Shown piece by piece: positions 35,246 to 46,400 of a stretch of DNA of 64,000 nucleotides (the first letter of the stretch is position 1; every line of letters starts with the position of its first letter). The stretch is taken from NCBI GenBank assembly GCA_026119935.1, contig JALRMH010000042.1, positions 291,289-355,288 on the forward strand, in the 5' to 3' direction. The DNA comes from Endothia cerciana (taxonomy: Eukaryota; Ascomycota; Sordariomycetes; Diaporthales; Cryphonectriaceae). The position numbers and the translations under genes were made by a program. The notes beneath the pieces were generated by a model. The model saw nothing but the letters and a program-made list of their open reading frames with translations, did not search any database and had not been told where the DNA came from.

Positions 35246-38092
35246 TATGGCAGCCTCGAGGGCGAAAGGATGCCCAAGGGGTCCTAACGCAACGCGTTCG
35301 AGTGAGTCTCGCGACTGGGAGGCACAAGAATCGAAGATGAGAGGGGGGAGGATCCAAAGGGACGAGGCTGGTTGAGTTCGAAAAGCTATGCGACGAAATG
35401 GACTAATGGCGGGATTAACCGCTGTCGGTCGCAGCTCTCTTATTCGGATTGCAAGCGCTGTGGCGAAGCTGGCCTGCCAGGTCCGCCTTCACCAGCTGTA
35501 CTTGCACCCGCACCCGTGCCGTAGGCACAGGAGGCCTGAGCTTATCGGCCTCTGTCCTGTCCAGAAAAGACGCCCCCTGATGATTGTTGGGCTGTAAGCC
35601 GAGGGCCGACCGCCTGTATTCTGAAACTAGGGGGCTCTGCAGCCTTCGAGGGGTGAAGAAAGTCTGGAACGTAGGAGGACCGAGCCTGATGGCTTTTTGG
35701 GGAGTTGAATGACGATGCCAGGCGCGGTGTCACGTGGTGAGATCTCCTGGACGAGACTCGATACAGTGCAGTACTGTACGATTCACAGTACAGATCACTT
35801 GTGGTTACCTGGGTGCACCTCTTCCACGGCCCTTACCGGAAGAAAGGGGGGGGGGGGAGGAGTTTCCAGCCTTGGGGGGATCGACCCACAATGCCAGTGG
35901 AAGCCCCACCAATCCCCGTTTTCAGCAGCCACAAGAGTGCAACATCGAAAAGTCCACCCGCGATCAACCCCAGCCGGGATGGGGAATTCCAACTAAAGTA
36001 CATATCACATCACATACTGATCTCTGTACCATGTGGTAATATGTACCACAGTAATTATCCCTCTCGGTCTGAGGGGACGTTTCCAGAATTAGAAGCACCT
36101 CCTCGCCCCGCGCCCTGTACCGTGTTCTACATCCTACGTATGGTTCGGTATGACACCTGCTGCCATCCACAGCACCTACGATGATACCACCGTAGCAATA
36201 TTCATAGTTCCATGGCAGCCCGTATGCGTCGTTCGGTGTTGGTTGTCGCATGGTCTAAGCGCCGTCGTAACGCCGGCTAGCCGCTGCCCCATCCTGCTGC
36301 CCCCCCCCCCCCTCCTATAATGGCTCACACTACCACATACTATGGGAGTAGGGCAGGCGATCCTTCATCATCCCTTCTGCACACCTTCTTCGGTAGCCAG
36401 GCTACCCCGTGCGTGCGGTACGGTGTGCAAGCCCTCACGCTTGGAAGTATAAAGTACCGTTTCACCTCGGATGCCTCGGCCAGCCTGTCCTGTGGTGCGG
36501 GTGGGGGATTAATGTCCTGACCTTGTTCGCACTGGAAAGTGTATGGGACGTCCTCCGTGCCACGTACGGTACCTCCCAACCCTGCGTGCTTGCTTACCTA
36601 CCTAGGTAGGTAGGGTAATGATGTTACTTAGGTACCAGCTGTACCCCGTCGTCATTCAGATCTGCTGGACGCACGCGCGCCGTGCAGGTTTGGCGGTGTG
36701 CCTAACAATTTCAGACATGTCCCAACGCCCGCGGGATATTATAGGTGGGCCTGGCCTGTCTGTCATGCTGCCCCGGGCGCGCAACCTCTTTTGCTCGGGG
36801 ATCCAGAAGGAGCATGGCCGAGAAGTATGCCGCCGCCCCCTCCCCCTCCCGGCGCCTGGGATCGAGCCGCACGTCGGCCAGGTCGAGTAGGCAGGTGCCC
36901 TGTATCTAGGGAGCGGCAGCCAGCGTGCAGAACGCCATCAGCAGGACCCGTGCTCTCGATGTCGGTAGTTAAGGTTTCACGGGGCCCACGCCTTCCGGGT
37001 CCCGGGTCCTGGGTCGGGATCTGGCCTCGATGCGGCCCAAGGTTTGTGATGTCAGCGCCGAGGGTCATCCGGGAACCTCTTGTAGATGCGGCCGCACGGC
37101 GCAGTGCTTTCGATTAAGCATATACTGGGCATGAGCCTGTAGGTAATTCCACCCTCCCCCCCCCCCTTTTTGGTACATCTTGACCTTGTGCTGGGACACG
37201 ATTGCGGGCGTGATAGTACAGCACGACAGGGGCGGTATACCTTCCCAAGGCTCAAGGGGGTTAATTACACTGTAGGGTGTCTGTCTGTCTCTGCAGTCGC
37301 GGCGAGGGGAAAGTCAGTACAGGTGGGATCAGCGTCGGGTGGAGGGGTGCGGGATCCCGATGGGCAGGAATAGAATTCTTGCAGGCGAGTTACAGTGATT
37401 GAGCCGAGTCACTATATCCCCGTACCGTGCTGTACGTACCCTGTCCAATTGTATGTAGGCCATGCGTCCTGACCCTGCCGGCCCTGTCAGCATATCCCCA
37501 GGTGGTCCACCGGACCATAGTATTACCTGGCAGTACTATGGTACATGGTAGATACGTGGTGGTATCCATTACATGGCGTGGATCAGGTAGCAGAAACCAT
37601 GGCACAACTTATCGTGCTGCTATAGTACTATGTGTGTACTATGTACTATAGTAAGTCCCCGACCGCTGACTGCTGTACATCTGGGCTGTGTGGACATATT
37701 AGTTGACCCATCTGCGACGTCCTTCCTCTTTTCTCCTGCCCCCTTCTCGTCCTCACTCTATGATCATGTCCTTTGAATCCTTCGTCATGGGGCCAGGCGA
37801 GGACCATGAGGACTATTGGTGGGTACGGCCAGACAGGTCGGGGGTCCTTTTGGGCCCTAGACCGGATATGGCTAGGCACGTCGCGAACAGGGGCTTGGAT
37901 CCTTCGTCGTCGTCGACGACCACCACCAGCGCGCAAGCAGCCAAGGCGAGCTGGACGATCTGCTGCGTAGGACTTTAGACTTCTTACGAAGCAGCACTCC
38001 CGTCGCGCCTGCACGTACTCTCTCACCCACCCACCAACGTTTCCGTACCATGCCATGCCAGCTGGCTTCTCTCCCTCTCCCTCTCCCTCCCT

Positions 38093-38143
<51 letters not shown>

Positions 38144-39299
38144 ACTCACCCCCCCCCCCCACCACACTCTGCTCCCTCCTCCCCCCTTCTCCCCTGTGAC
38201 CTGTCCCAGGGCGGTGGGACCGTGGCATGCTCTGGCCCCGTGCTCGACAGCAGCCACACGCAGCCCTACCATGCCGTGTCGCCCACCACTTCGCCTTCTC
38301 CAACACCTGCAGGGACACAACGGCTGTCAAGACCGCATCGCGACCCGGCAAGACAGCCCCCCGAAGGGTTCGAGCTCGTAGATGGTGGATGATATCCAGG
38401 CCTCGGCCCCCAACCGGCTCGGCTGCCGGGTGGAGTTCCTACTATCGTAGCCTCCCTCCCTCCGCCCCTCCCCCCTCTCCTCCTCCTCCTTCTTCTCCTC
38501 CTCAGCCCATTATCCCCAGTGTCCACTGCGAGACCCCGGCCCATGTCCGAGCCGATCCTTATCCGCCTCAGGTATGTATGTTGGTTCGACCAACGGCCCA
38601 TGTTGGGTATGGTATGGTATGGTACAAGGTACCGTACCTTCGATATGCCTTGAATCTGACGTCTTAAAACCCTGCCGCCCGATACGCGAGCTGTTGTCCC
38701 CTGGCACCACCTCTGCCTCTTACCCCTCTGCCTCTGGACACCTTGTTGTGCTCACCCGTTCCCGTCTGGTTCTTCGCCCAGGCAGAACCCGCCAAGTGTC
38801 AGCCCTACTGTCCACCGACGACGCGGCTTTGAAGAAGACCCCACCAACCCACCCTGCGGCACCTAGGCCTGCTGCTCGGCCTCAGCCTCGTCCTCAGGCC
38901 TGGACCTGGACTCGCACCTAGGTAGCCCAGTCCTTCCGGGGTGGGTATATCTGCCTGGTAGACGTCGCATCGACTCCATTCTCCACCCCTGCCCGCCGCT
39001 GCTCTTCTGACTACATATACATTTCTGCGCCACTTGCACCGTGCTTGCCGGAGGGACCGTGTCCGAGGACCTCTTCATATCTTTCTCGCCCGGGGCTGGC
39101 ACAGCACACCTTACTAGATCTCAGGTTCGTCTCTGCGGCTCACCACGTCTGCGGCTCACCACGCAGGCATCAGTCCCTTCACCAGCCGGGTCTTCAGAGA
39201 GCTGGGTCGCTCGGATCTCCCGTGGTCACCACTCTTACCAGAGGGGGCCGAACCTGGTCCGCGTCACGCCTCGCCGCGAGAGACCCTTCGGCTTGAGCC
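35246..39299. other. Long intergenic region upstream of rad3 and the zinc-finger gene
   Basis: 4.05 kb, the longest gene-free stretch of the GC-rich part. Contents are a G-run near 35846-35856, a C-run at 36301-36312, a TACCTACCTAGGTAGG palindrome near 36594-36612, repeated GTAC palindromes (35768-35795, 37420-37440, 37515-37550, 37620-37655, 38600-38640), a (CT)n tract at 38091-38139 and Pro-encoding CCT runs near 38455-38505. Small ORFs occur but none is convincing. Long upstream regions and leaders are common for fungal regulatory genes, so much of this may serve the zinc-finger gene (inference). Confidence 0.5.
38091..38139. repeat. (CT)n microsatellite
   Basis: About 40 bp of uninterrupted CT preceded by CCCT steps, 1.2 kb upstream of the zinc-finger gene start. 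Confidence 0.9.
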
Positions 39300-40622
39300 A
39301 TGGACCTGACGCCGCCTTTGACGCGATCACCCGCCTCCACGCCCAAGACATACTGCCCATCAGAGGCATCCTCCTCGGATTATCCATCCCCTGCCCTGCT
39401 CGAGCAGCACTACAGTATCTCATCCGCCTACGAGGTTTGCCCTATGGCGCCGGCCCTCACCCCGGATGCCCCCAGCCCGCGACTCGATACCATCTCACAT
39501 GCCGAATGGAGCCCGGCCTCTGTCCTGCATCCTGCCTTGACGACCGCGTCCATGAGCACCGTCTTGAGCGCAGAATACGACACCTTCGCCTCATATGACG
39601 GGCCGTTATCCGCGTCTTATCCCAGCGACGTCTATCCGGCGCGTATCCAGAACTCACCTCCAACAGCGCTGCCGGTCTCACGATCTCCTGGGCCTTCACT
39701 GGCGAGGCTTTCCCTTCAGTACCCGCCCGTCTCCGGGTGCCCGAGTCCGAGGTTGCGGCCACAAGACATGCCCTCGCACTACAGCCACGGCGTGGACACC
39801 TCCCAGTATCCATCGCCTAGCCTCGCACATACTTCCTATCCGGCCGACATGGCCCCAGCCTCGTCTCTGTCACGACCTGGGCCACCATCAGCCGCGCACT
39901 CGGCTGGTGGGTATACGTCAGAGGGTACCTTGGCACCTTGGCCTAGGGCAGAGCAGTACCCGGCCGAACCAGAGCAGCTCTACGCCGGGGCGGGTCTCCA
40001 CTCGCCAGCCATGATGACACCAAGACAAGAGGCACGGAGTGCCTCACGTGGAGGCGACCGGCAGAGGCGAGCCCCGAGAAAGCTGACGACCAAGGAGGAA
40101 GCCATCTTCCAGTGCGACGTCAGGGGGTGTGGCAAATTCTTCAGCCGTAGCTACAACTTCAAGGCCCACATGGAGACGCACCGCGAGAAACGCGAGTACC
40201 CGTTTCCCTGCCAGGTAGGCGACTGCACGAAAAAGTTCGTGCGCAAGACGGACCTGCAGAGGCACCACCAGAGTGTGCACATGAAGGAGCGTAACCACGG
40301 ATGTGAATACTGTGGGCGAATGTTTGCCCGCAGAGATACTCTCAAGAGGTAGGCGACCCCATGCAAGTCCACAACGCAATTGTGAAAATGCAATCGCTGA
40401 TGTCAGACGATCCGTAGGCACAAGACAGACGGCTGTCACAAAAGATTCGATATAGGGACAATGGACTTGCGCTCAGAGGTTGAGGATCAGAGGGGCCTTT
40501 TCCCGCCGCCTAGTCTTCCACCTCTGGCCATACCACCTCTAGGTTCGCATAACACTGCAGTCCCGCCATTACGCGAGCAGGAGACGGGCGAAGCGACTCC
40601 AACCTCTTCTTGGGATAGATAG
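39300..40622 (+). CDS. C2H2 zinc-finger transcription factor, three fingers at the C-terminus
   Basis: Two exons, 39300-40348 and 40418-40622 (69-bp intron), predicted 417 aa, starting MDLTPPLTRS. Residues 1-255 are Ser/Pro/Tyr-rich and low in charge, like an activation region. A basic patch (RQRRAPRKLTTKEE) precedes three fingers. Finger 1 is CDVRGCGKFF..HMETH and finger 2 is CQVGDCTKKFVRKTDLQRHHQSVH. Finger 3 is CEYCGRMFARRDTLKR-H, joined across the intron to KTDGCH (last ligand His or Cys). Another acceptor 17 bp upstream would end the protein after about 15 off-frame residues, so the downstream AG was chosen because it completes the finger. The linker spacing resembles Swi5/Ace2-type triple fingers, but I cannot name an orthologue. 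It is presumably nuclear; target genes are unknown. Confidence 0.85.
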
Positions 40623-41339
40623 GGGTTTGCCCGGGGGCAGGTGATCTCAAGACAGCTATCAACACCAATGTGACCGGTCTTTTGTGGACACTTAACCTGA
40701 CCTCGATGGGAAGGTCATCAATAGAGGACATTAACGCTCAATAGTAGAGCAAAGTCAGCCTACACACGAGGGTACCTCACGCCACGCCTACATAAAAAGA
40801 CTCGTCGAGAGGGCACGGATATGCCAGTGCCAACTGGATCTCAGAACAGCCATACGGGACTGAGGTATTGCATACTCGAAAGGCTGTGTGTGTACGTGCG
40901 AGATGGTGCCCGAAGCTGGATGATTGAACGATTCAGGCCGCGTTGCGGCTTATACCACCTTATGAACGCCATACTAGATTTTATGCCTAGGATGCGAGAT
41001 GATCGATGCTGCGCATTGCAAAATTGGTGAACATAAAAAGAACGGTCATAAAGGGAGCCTTTGACCATCCGCTCAGAGGCACTCATCAAGAGCAAGGATG
41101 GAGTTCGGTAGCTTTGACACGAAGAAATAGAAGGGGATACCCAGCACGCCAGATGTGAGAAGGACGACCTAAGTTGAGTCGTCAAACATTGATTGCCATT
41201 GTATCCCATGTGATCTGATTGTAAACAGCCCCATGAAAGCGAACCGTCGTAGCGGTTGGGGATTTGAAGGGCAATGGCTACTCCCGAGTATGCTGTGCCA
41301 TACCAGGAGACTACACACGTCGTCATGCAATCCCCCAAT
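40623..41339. other. Intergenic between convergent genes
   Basis: A 717-bp 3'-to-3' spacer between the zinc-finger gene and prp3. ORFs at 40821-41030 and 40841-41338 are on opposite strands, have no family features and are taken as chance frames. Confidence 0.5.
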
Positions 41340-42809
41340 TTAAACCATGCTCCGCGCAGTGGACCAGAAATTCTCCATCTTTGATCTTGCTAGAGCATCA
41401 CGAGCCTCGGCGTCCGTCTCAGCAACCTTTGAAGTCCAGCGCTTGAAGGCTCTAGCCTTGACCTCGCCCTCAAACACGAGTGTGCAATAATTCGAAGTCA
41501 TATCCTTGAGGCCGCCCTTGTCGTCCTCAGCCATCAGCCACTGTCTCTGTTGGCCTTGCTTGGGATCTCGAGATGGCACGTTCTCTGTCCAATCAATACG
41601 GTTCAGCATGAGCTTCTTGTACTTTGTGATGCTCCACTGTCCGCCTTCGGCAACGATCAGGTTGAATCTAGGATGCATGACGCAGATCCCGGTGAGGGCC
41701 AGCTGCTCTGCGTTCTTCTGAATCTTGAAACGGTGTTGTCCGTTGGCAAGACTTCCGATCTTGAACACCAGGAGACGGAGACTCTTGGCCGCGTCCTTCT
41801 CCTGGTTCGCTGCCAACTTCTCATGCTTCTGTTCCTTGGTCAACTTCCTCTCCTCGTTCGCCTGCAAGTGCTTCTGATGCCTCTCGGCAATCTGCTGGTT
41901 GACCATGGCCTCGACGGCAGTTGGGTCCTTGACAGCCTCTTCACCTAGTACCCGCATCAGGTTGCCCTTTTTGACCTTGGGAGGGGGTGCCGGGATGAGG
42001 CCCAGCCGGATCTTGGCCTGCTGCTCCTTGAGATCAGCCATCCTGTTCTGCCTCCGGATCTTTGCCTGCTCCTTGGAAGTAAGATACATGGGTTTCGGCG
42101 CGGGGGCATTGCGTTCCTGAGGGGGTTCCAGAGCAACAGGGTGCTGTATGAGGTTGGTGACGATAGTCTCCTCGCCGTGAATCTTGAGGGTGCTGGGGTC
42201 GTCTAGAGTGTCGTACGACGTGACCAGGGCCTCGTCCCACCACTCAATGTCCGGAGGTGCCTCGACCACGAAGTTCTTCTCGCCCAGGTCCTCATCGATG
42301 CCGGCCTTCCTCGTCTGCTCGGCAATCCTCTTCTTCATGGCCTCGAGGGCTGCTTGTCTTCGGAGGGCATTGGCCTGTTGTATGTATTTGCCCTTCTGGT
42401 TGAAGGCGAGCTGGCGTGGCATCCTCTGCTTGCCGGCAGGAGCGCCCGGGGCAGCAGTCTCTATGTATGGGTTGGCCGCAGGCCCTCCGGCCAGAGCGTC
42501 GCGGAATGGGGAGGCCCTGCTGTTGGCGGAGAGCCGTATCTGTTCGGTCTGTAGCTTCCCTGCCGGGCCCATAGCGGGCTTCGGGTCGGCTGGCTTGGCG
42601 GCGGCGGCGGAAGGTTTCCACTGACCAAGATCCTCTAAAGCCGGGTGAAGACCGACATTCAGGCCGCCCTTCGCCTTGCTCGTTCCGATGGCGGCTGCGA
42701 CACGTGCCTTGAGGGCGGCCATCCTGTCGGCGGCAGATTCGGGCTTTTGGACGCGCGAGGCGCCATCATGGCGGGGACCGAGGCCGTTGCTCGGCTGGTT
42801 CCGGTCCAT
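41340..42809 (-). CDS. prp3: Prp3, U4/U6 snRNP splicing factor
   Basis: A single-exon gene of 489 aa, starting MDRNQPSNGL. Prp3 binds the U4/U6 duplex and its 3' end and is needed to form the U4/U6.U5 tri-snRNP in the nucleus. Evidence in order: an Ala/Lys-rich N-terminus (MAALKARVAAAIG), PRQLAFNQKGKYIQQANALR, DIEWWDEALV, IQHPVALEPP, PMYLTSKEQAKIRRQNRMAD and KVKKGNLMRVLGEEAVKDPT (the PRP3 core). The C-terminal DUF1115-type domain follows (GICVMHPRFNLIVAEGG, KKLMLNRIDWTENV, CTLVFEGEVKARAFKRW). The frame continues upstream to 43058 without a stop, but that extension is unlike Prp3, and MDRN is in the expected place. It shares a 667-bp upstream region with the RNA polymerase I gene. Confidence 0.94.
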   Translation of the reverse strand: MDRNQPSNGLGPRHDGASRVQKPESAADRMAALKARVAAAIGTSKAKGGLNVGLHPALEDLGQWKPSAAAAKPADPKPAMGPAGKLQTEQIRLSANSRASPFRDALAGGPAANPYIETAAPGAPAGKQRMPRQLAFNQKGKYIQQANALRRQAALEAMKKRIAEQTRKAGIDEDLGEKNFVVEAPPDIEWWDEALVTSYDTLDDPSTLKIHGEETIVTNLIQHPVALEPPQERNAPAPKPMYLTSKEQAKIRRQNRMADLKEQQAKIRLGLIPAPPPKVKKGNLMRVLGEEAVKDPTAVEAMVNQQIAERHQKHLQANEERKLTKEQKHEKLAANQEKDAAKSLRLLVFKIGSLANGQHRFKIQKNAEQLALTGICVMHPRFNLIVAEGGQWSITKYKKLMLNRIDWTENVPSRDPKQGQQRQWLMAEDDKGGLKDMTSNYCTLVFEGEVKARAFKRWTSKVAETDAEARDALARSKMENFWSTARSMV

Positions 42810-43476
42810 GTTTGATGAGCTCTTTTTTCGCTGTATCGTGAGGGAGCGGGGTGTCCAACGAAGGGGCTGCGGTGCTTGGCGCGCAGACGCGATCGGTGGC
42901 GGGCGGCGAGGTTTGCGAGATGTGGGAGCTGGCTCAGGCGGGGGCGGTGACCCGCAAGCCGCTAGTGAAGGTGCTGCAGGGGATTCCAACAACAGGGCGG
43001 CGTGAGAGAATGGCGCACGTTGGGGGGTTCGGGTGCAGCAGCAGAGATGTAAGGCCACCTGTGAAGGAGGTTGTTATCGTCGTTAGTGGATGGGTGGGAG
43101 GATGGATGGATGGATGGACCACCGCAAGAGACGTTGGGGGGCGGCCCTTTGCTCTGGCAGTCCTGGGCGACCTCTTTTGTCACATGGCCGGGGTTGCCTG
43201 CTGTGGGCCCCTGTCTGCAGTAGCTTCCTGGTTCGAAAATATTCTGCCGTCTCTCTCCGCCAAATTTTTCTGTCCCTTCGTATATTTCAGGTAGTCTATG
43301 GGTTGGTACTCCCTCCTCACCGTCATGGGGAAGTCAGATTTTGATTGATATCACCCTCGATCTCCCACCACCCGTATCGCAACCAAGCCCCCGCCGTAGC
43401 TCATCTGCCAGTCGTCCGGGCCAGACTCTGGACCGTCAGCTGCATATTCATCAAACGGCGCAACGGTGATGCCACC
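42810..43476. promoter_or_regulatory. Divergent promoter region, prp3 / RNA polymerase I A190
   Basis: A 667-bp spacer between two start codons of essential nuclear RNA-metabolism genes. It contains a GGATG-type run (GGATGGATGGATGG) at about 43100-43116 and a T-rich patch near 43262. No individual factor site could be assigned. Confidence 0.5.
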
Positions 43477-46400
43477 ATGAACATCTCCCAGCCTGTCTCG
43501 TCCTCGGTCGACCGGGTCGAGTTCACCTTTCTCACCAAGGATGAGATCCATGCGATCTCGGTCAGGAAGATCGAGAATGACAGCACTTTCGATACCCTCT
43601 TGAATCCTGTGCGTGGAGGCCTGTACGATCCCGCCCTGGGTTCATGGGGGGACTCCATGTAGGCAGAACTAAATCCTCCCAATGTCTTCTCACCACCACT
43701 TCTTGTGCTGACTCGTCTGCTGCCCCGTAGCTGTACAACCTGCAACTTAGGCCAGCAGTCCTGCCCCGGACATCCTGGCCATATCGACCTTCCCGTCCCG
43801 GTCTACCATCCTACCTTCATGGACCAGGTCCTCCGCCTGTTGCGAGCACAATGCGTCTACTGTGATGGCTTCCGTCTGCCTAGGAGGGAGATCCATCGCT
43901 ACACCTGCATATTCCGCCTGCTGCAATACGGCCTGCTCCATGAGGCGAGGATGGTCGACGCCATAGGAGAGAACCTCCAGGGCCTCGGCCTGCCAGGTGT
44001 GCCCCAGGAATATGTCGCCGCCGGCTCTGACTCGGAGGACCAGGAAGGAGCGGCCGATGGCATCATGAGGGCACGTGATGCCTACGTCCGTCGGATCCTG
44101 CAGGGCCACCGGTCTGGCATGGGGCGTCGGAAGCATGAGGGTGCCGCCGAACTCCGCACCGCTTTGGTGGCCGAATTCTTCAGAGACATCGTCAAGACGC
44201 GCCTGTGTGCATCTTGTCAGGGCGTCACCCCTACTTATCGCAAGGATCGATCCGTCAAGATCTTCGAGAAGGCTCTGTCGCCGAAAGAGCAGGCTAAGAT
44301 GGTCCAGGGCTGCTTCAAGCGCAGGCAGGCAATACCCGTCCAGTCAAAGAAGAAAGCAAATGAGAATAGTGGTTACGATTCCGACGAGGGTATCGCCGAT
44401 CTATCATCCTCAGATGGGGAGGAGATCGTCTCCGATGAAGGCAGAGGTGATGCTCTCGACGAGGGTGGTGCTGTTGTCCCTCGCGCGAAGGTCACAACAT
44501 CAAGGACAGACGATGATTTGCCCGCCCAGCGCTATCTCTCCCCGGCAGAGGTGCAATGGAGGCTGGCGAGGCTGTTCGATAAGGAGCAGGAGGTCCTGGC
44601 GCTGGTATACTGCAAGCAGCCTCGACCAAAGACCACCACTCCCTTGCATTCCGGCATGTTCTTCCTGGAGACCGTTCTTGTTCCGCCCAACCGCTTCCGC
44701 CCGGAGGCTAGGACTGGTGACTCCCAGATCGCCGAGGCTCAGCAGAACAATCTGTACAAGATGATCATCAGGGCATCGGCTAAGCTGGCGTCGATATATA
44801 GGCAGATCCAGGACCAATCGAGAGGGATCAGCATCGATCCGACATCGAGAGGGCCTAGGAGCATGACACAGCTGCATGAAGCCTGGACAGAGCTCCAGGA
44901 GGCCGTCAATTCCCTAATAGACCGCAACCTCAATCCTGTCCAAGGAGCTGCCGCTAAGAGGAATGAGGAGGGTATCAAACAGAAGCTCGAGAAGAAGGAG
45001 GGTCTGTTCCGGAAGAACATGATGGGGAAGAGAGTCAACTATGCAGCGCGAAGTGTCATTTCTCCGGATCCCAACATCGAGACCAACGAAATCGGTGTTC
45101 CTCCGGTTTTTGCTCGCAAGTTGACCTTCCCTGAGCCCGTGACGAGCCACAATTTCAAGGACATGCAGCAGGCCGTCATCAACGGCGTGGAAAAATGGCC
45201 TGGCGCGTCAGCCATCGAGAACGAGAACGGCCAGACGATTAACCTGCGGAATAAGTCCTTGGAGGACCGTATCGCCCTCGCAAATCAGCTCCTGGCCCCA
45301 ACGAACACTACCTCTAGCGGTCTGAGGAACAAGAAGGTTCACCGTCATCTCGCCAATGGCGACGTGGTCCTGATGAACCGACAACCGACTCTGCACAAGC
45401 CGTCGATCATGGGTCACAGGGTGAGGGTACTGCCAGGAGAAAAGACCATCCGCATGCACTACGCCAACTGCAATACGTACAATGCTGATTTCGATGGTGA
45501 TGAGATGAATATGCACTTCCCCCAGAACGAAGTCGCCCGCGCCGAGGCCCTACAGCTGGCTGATACTGACCATCAGTACATTTCGGGGACAGCGGGAAAG
45601 CCACTTCGAGGTCTGATTCAGGATCATTTGTCTGTGTCGGTGGCGCTCTGCAATCTGGACACGTTCTTCGACCGACAGTCGTACCAACAGCTCATCTATG
45701 GTGCTCTACGTCCGGAGAGTGGCCATATCCTTGGCGAGAGAATCGAGCTGATTCCCCCAGCGATACTGAAACCCGTAGCGAGATGGACCGGGAAACAGGT
45801 CATCACAACTATCCTCAAGAATATCAAGCCCTCAAATTATGGTAATCTGTGGATGAGTGGAAAGACGCAGATTCCAGCCAAACGCTGGGGTGAAGGCTCA
45901 GACGAGGCAGTGGTCTTGTTCCACGATGGAGTTTTCATCTCCGGCATTCTCGACAAATCTCAGCTTGGACCGAGCTCTGCCGGCTTCATCCATTCCGTAC
46001 ACGAGGTTTACGGACCAGCCGTTGCCGGCAGACTCCTCAGCAGCATGGGTCGTCTGCTGACGCGCTACCTCAACATGAGGGCATTCACATGTGGGATGGA
46101 TGACCTGAGGTTGACCCGGGAAGGCGAGGAGAACAGGAAGAAGGAGCTAGCTGCTGCGCGCCACATTGGCCTTGGCATAGCCGCCAAGTACGTGTCGCTA
46201 GAGGAGCAGCAGCCGGCGCCGTCTGATCCCGAATTACTCAGCCGCCTCGAGGAGGTCATGAGGGATGACAGCAAGCAAGAGGGACTCGACATGCTCATGA
46301 ATCAGGGCAGTAGTGTGGTCTCCTCGGCCGTCACAAAGGCATGCCTACCAAATGGGCTTGAAAAACACTTCCCGAAAAACCAGATGCAGTCTATGACCAC

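Noticed and set aside
42810..43058. N-terminal extension of Prp3 by 83 codons
   Set aside because: The frame is open but starts with a Cys/Pro-rich stretch unlike Prp3. The MDRNQ Met at 42809 fits the family start, and the extension takes up much of the shared promoter.
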